Both the position numbers and the translations under genes were made by a program. A DNA stretch of 6,454 bases from an uncultured Erythrobacteraceae bacterium. Its GTDB lineage: Bacteria > Pseudomonadota > Alphaproteobacteria > Sphingomonadales > Sphingomonadaceae. The first letter of the stretch is position 1, and each line of letters opens with the position of its first letter. The notes below the pieces were generated by a model. It worked only from the letters and a program-made list of their open reading frames with translations. It had not been told where the DNA came from and ran no database searches. The stretch is taken from positions 1-6,454 of the forward strand of contig CATMNW010000154.1 of NCBI GenBank assembly GCA_950071875.1. The letters are read 5' to 3'. Below, piece by piece: positions 5,053-6,454 of this stretch.

Positions 5053-6225
5053 TTATCGGGCGGCTGCCCGGGTTTCGTGTAGCCGCAGATAGGTGTCTAC
5101 CACCGCCTGGTTGATTGCGTCCCAGCTATAGGCGCGGGCCGCTTTTTCGCCGTTCGCGCCATGTTGCAAGCGCAATGCATCGTCGGTGCAATAGGGCGCC
5201 AAGGCTTCGGCACAAGCGGGGGCGAAGACATCGGGCTTGCCCGGCGGTACCAATCGTCCTGTCTCGCCATTCGTGACGAGGCTGGCCGCGCCTGTTGCAC
5301 CGGCAGCGACCACCGGAAGGCCGCAAGCCATTGCCTCCAGCGTGACGTTGCCGAAGGTTTCGGTAATCGAGGGGTTGAAGAAAATATCCCCGCTGGCGAG
5401 CGCCTTGCCCAGATCCGCCCCGGTTTTGAAGCCCGCGAAAATTCCGCCCGGCAACGCCTTTTCGAACCAGCCGCGGGCAGGTCCGTCGCCGATAACGAGA
5501 ACCTTGTGCGGCACCTGTCGCTTGCGCAACTGGACGATGGTTTCCGCAAAGACATCGAGACCCTTTTCCATCACCAAGCGGCCCAGGAACACGATCGCGA
5601 CATCGTCGTCATCGAGTCCGAGCGAGCGGCGCCATTCGAGATCGCGCCGTGACGGATCGAAGATTTCGCGGTCCACGCCGCGCGACCAGATGCTGATGTC
5701 CTCGTGCATCCCCTGGGCCTTGAGCTCGTCGATCTGGCTTTGCGACGGGGCAACAAGGGCATCGGTCCGCTGATAGAACCGCCTCAACAGCCCGACCACC
5801 GCCGGTTCGAGGAAGCCGGCGCCGTAATACCGTGGATAGGTCTCGAACCGCGTGTGGACGGAAGCGAGCACCGGTATGTCACGCTTGCGAGCCCAGTTCA
5901 GCGCCGAATGGCCGGTAAAGTCCGGCGCCGAAAGATGCACGGTATTGGGAGCGAACACCTCTAGGTCGGCGCGGGCCTTGGCATCGAGCGGCAGGCCGAG
6001 CCGGTATTCGCCGCGGTTCTTCACCGGCATGCGCATGTTGGGCACGTCAACCAGGTCGCCTGTGGGCGGAAAGTCGGGTTCTTCCACGACCGGAGCATAG
6101 ACGCGCAGCTTCGCGCCCTGCCGCAATAGGTATTCGGCCAAGCGGTTCAGCGCCTGATTGCACCCGTCGCGGGTGTAATTGTAGTTCCCGCTGAACAGCG
6201 CGATGCGGAGATCGGTCACATCCAT
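5053..6225 (-). CDS. GT4-family glycosyltransferase (GT-B fold)
   Basis: A 390-residue cytoplasmic or membrane-associated retaining glycosyltransferase using a nucleotide sugar. The N-terminal domain starts with LRIALFSGNYNYTRDGCNQAL (acceptor-side glycine-rich loop with Asp20-Gly21) and has SVHTRFETY with His124 near the active site. The C-terminal Rossmann domain has the donor-binding GRLVMEKG (Arg216, Lys221), VIGDGP (244-249) and the EX7E motif Glu289/Glu297 in ETFGNVTLEAM, followed by GLPVVA. This set is typical of GT4, including mannosyltransferases annotated as GDP-mannose-dependent and sulfolipid or glycolipid synthases. Donor and acceptor cannot be told from sequence; an envelope glycolipid or polysaccharide is likely. 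The length is normal. ATG 6225 places the first beta strand at the right distance, though no strong ribosome binding site precedes it. No sugar-biosynthesis genes flank it here. Confidence 0.92.
   Translation of the reverse strand: MDVTDLRIALFSGNYNYTRDGCNQALNRLAEYLLRQGAKLRVYAPVVEEPDFPPTGDLVDVPNMRMPVKNRGEYRLGLPLDAKARADLEVFAPNTVHLSAPDFTGHSALNWARKRDIPVLASVHTRFETYPRYYGAGFLEPAVVGLLRRFYQRTDALVAPSQSQIDELKAQGMHEDISIWSRGVDREIFDPSRRDLEWRRSLGLDDDDVAIVFLGRLVMEKGLDVFAETIVQLRKRQVPHKVLVIGDGPARGWFEKALPGGIFAGFKTGADLGKALASGDIFFNPSITETFGNVTLEAMACGLPVVAAGATGAASLVTNGETGRLVPPGKPDVFAPACAEALAPYCTDDALRLQHGANGEKAARAYSWDAINQAVVDTYLRLHETRAAAR
5057..5070 (+). terminator. Possible weak terminator hairpin after the membrane-protein gene
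   Basis: CGGGC (5057-5061), loop GGCT and GCCCG (5066-5070) form a perfect GC-rich 5-bp stem 9 nt after the membrane-protein stop, followed by GGTTTCG. The T-run is only three bases and the stem lies inside the final codons of the convergent glycosyltransferase, so the hairpin may be incidental. It is the only candidate for ending the rightward transcript at this tight convergent junction. Confidence 0.25.
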
Positions 6226-6315
6226 TGCGCGGGGCTTTAGGGCTTAGGAACCTTTTTGGCGAGGGTTCGCTTGTCCGAATGAAACCACGTCTTGTCGACG
6301 CATACCTATTTCGCG

Positions 6316-6343
6316 TTGACTCTCATGCACGCAACTTTATTGC
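6316..6343 (+). promoter_or_regulatory. Possible serC promoter
   Basis: TTGACT (6316-6321) is close to the consensus -35 element; 16 bp later TATTGC (6338-6343) is a weak -10 candidate in a locally AT-rich patch. Transcription would start near 6350, just before the two leader hairpins, giving an untranslated leader of about 50 nt. The agreement between predicted start and leader structure supports the call, but the -10 match is poor. Confidence 0.35.
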
Positions 6344-6352
6344 CGCCGACGG

Positions 6353-6395
6353 GCCACGCGGTCCCAACGCCGCGCGTGCTCTCTGCAAGGAGAGA
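6353..6395 (+). promoter_or_regulatory. Candidate serC RNA motif (two-hairpin leader)
   Basis: Two stems lie directly before serC. The first pairs CACGCG (6355-6360) with CGCGTG (6373-6378) around 12 nt. The second pairs TCTCT (6380-6384) with AGAGA (6391-6395), or CTCTC with GAGAG in another register, and places the Shine-Dalgarno AAGGAG (6387-6392) in its loop and stem. A conserved serC RNA motif is known upstream of serC in alphaproteobacteria, and position, size and ribosome-site overlap agree with it. It is presumed to control serC translation; no ligand is established to my knowledge. The pairings are seen; family membership is from memory and was not tested against a covariance model. 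Confidence 0.55.
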
Positions 6396-6399
6396 ATAC

Positions 6400-6454
6400 A
6401 TGACTGCCGAACCGACGCTCAAACCCGAGCGCCCTTTCTTTTCGTCCGGACCGA
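6400..6454 (+). CDS. serC: Phosphoserine aminotransferase, 5' end only
   Basis: Only 18 complete codons are present before the window ends. The peptide MTAEPTLKPERPFFSSGP matches the N-terminus typical of alphaproteobacterial SerC (KPxRPxFSSGP). SerC is a pyridoxal-phosphate enzyme that converts 3-phosphohydroxypyruvate and glutamate to phosphoserine and 2-oxoglutarate, the second step of serine synthesis; in many relatives serA follows. The start is set by a good AAGGAG at 6387-6392, 7 nt upstream. Active-site residues lie beyond the window. The two-hairpin leader upstream independently supports the identity. Confidence 0.85.
   Translation, partial: MTAEPTLKPERPFFSSGP

Noticed and set aside
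6288..6300. Small inverted repeat CGTC-N5-GACG upstream of serC
   Set aside because: Arms of four bases are expected by chance in this composition, and no other site evidence supports a binding element.

Overview
The window looks like chromosomal DNA of an alphaproteobacterium, most likely order Sphingomonadales and perhaps family Erythrobacteraceae. This rests on high GC content, the wording of the RarA and SerC proteins, and a PadR regulator type I associate with alphaproteobacteria. It is an inference from familiarity, not from a search. I see no insertion sequence, prophage gene, tRNA, rRNA or CRISPR array, and no stretch over 300 bases lacks a gene.

Layout, left to right. The 3' end of an unrecognised gene runs rightward to 421 and is followed by a clear intrinsic terminator. 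A glutaminase gene (glsA, 542-1483, +) follows. Its stop codon shares the tetranucleotide CTAG with the stop codon of a convergent gene (2358-1480, -) for a DUF429-like protein with a predicted RNase H fold. That gene begins with GTG inside the last codons of rarA (3667-2351, -), the replication-associated AAA+ ATPase, so rarA and the DUF429-like gene form a two-gene leftward unit. A 98-bp divergent intergenic region with a perfect 14-bp AT-rich palindrome separates rarA from a rightward pair: a PadR-family regulator with an unusual collagen-like N-terminal extension (3766-4521) and a four-helix membrane protein of unknown function (4596-5048). A perfect 9-bp inverted repeat lies between these two. 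A convergent GT4 glycosyltransferase gene (6225-5053, -) ends 4 bp from the membrane protein gene. After a 174-bp intergenic region holding a possible promoter and two hairpins, the window ends in the first 18 codons of serC (phosphoserine aminotransferase). The second hairpin covers the serC ribosome binding site and fits the described alphaproteobacterial serC RNA motif.

Functional reading. Most genes are housekeeping: nitrogen and serine metabolism, fork maintenance and envelope glycosylation. The least explained parts are the padR/membrane-protein module (acidic plus collagen-like tail, palindromic candidate operator, internal hairpin) and the tight coupling of rarA to a putative RNase H-fold protein. 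I found no convincing wholly new defence or mobile system here.
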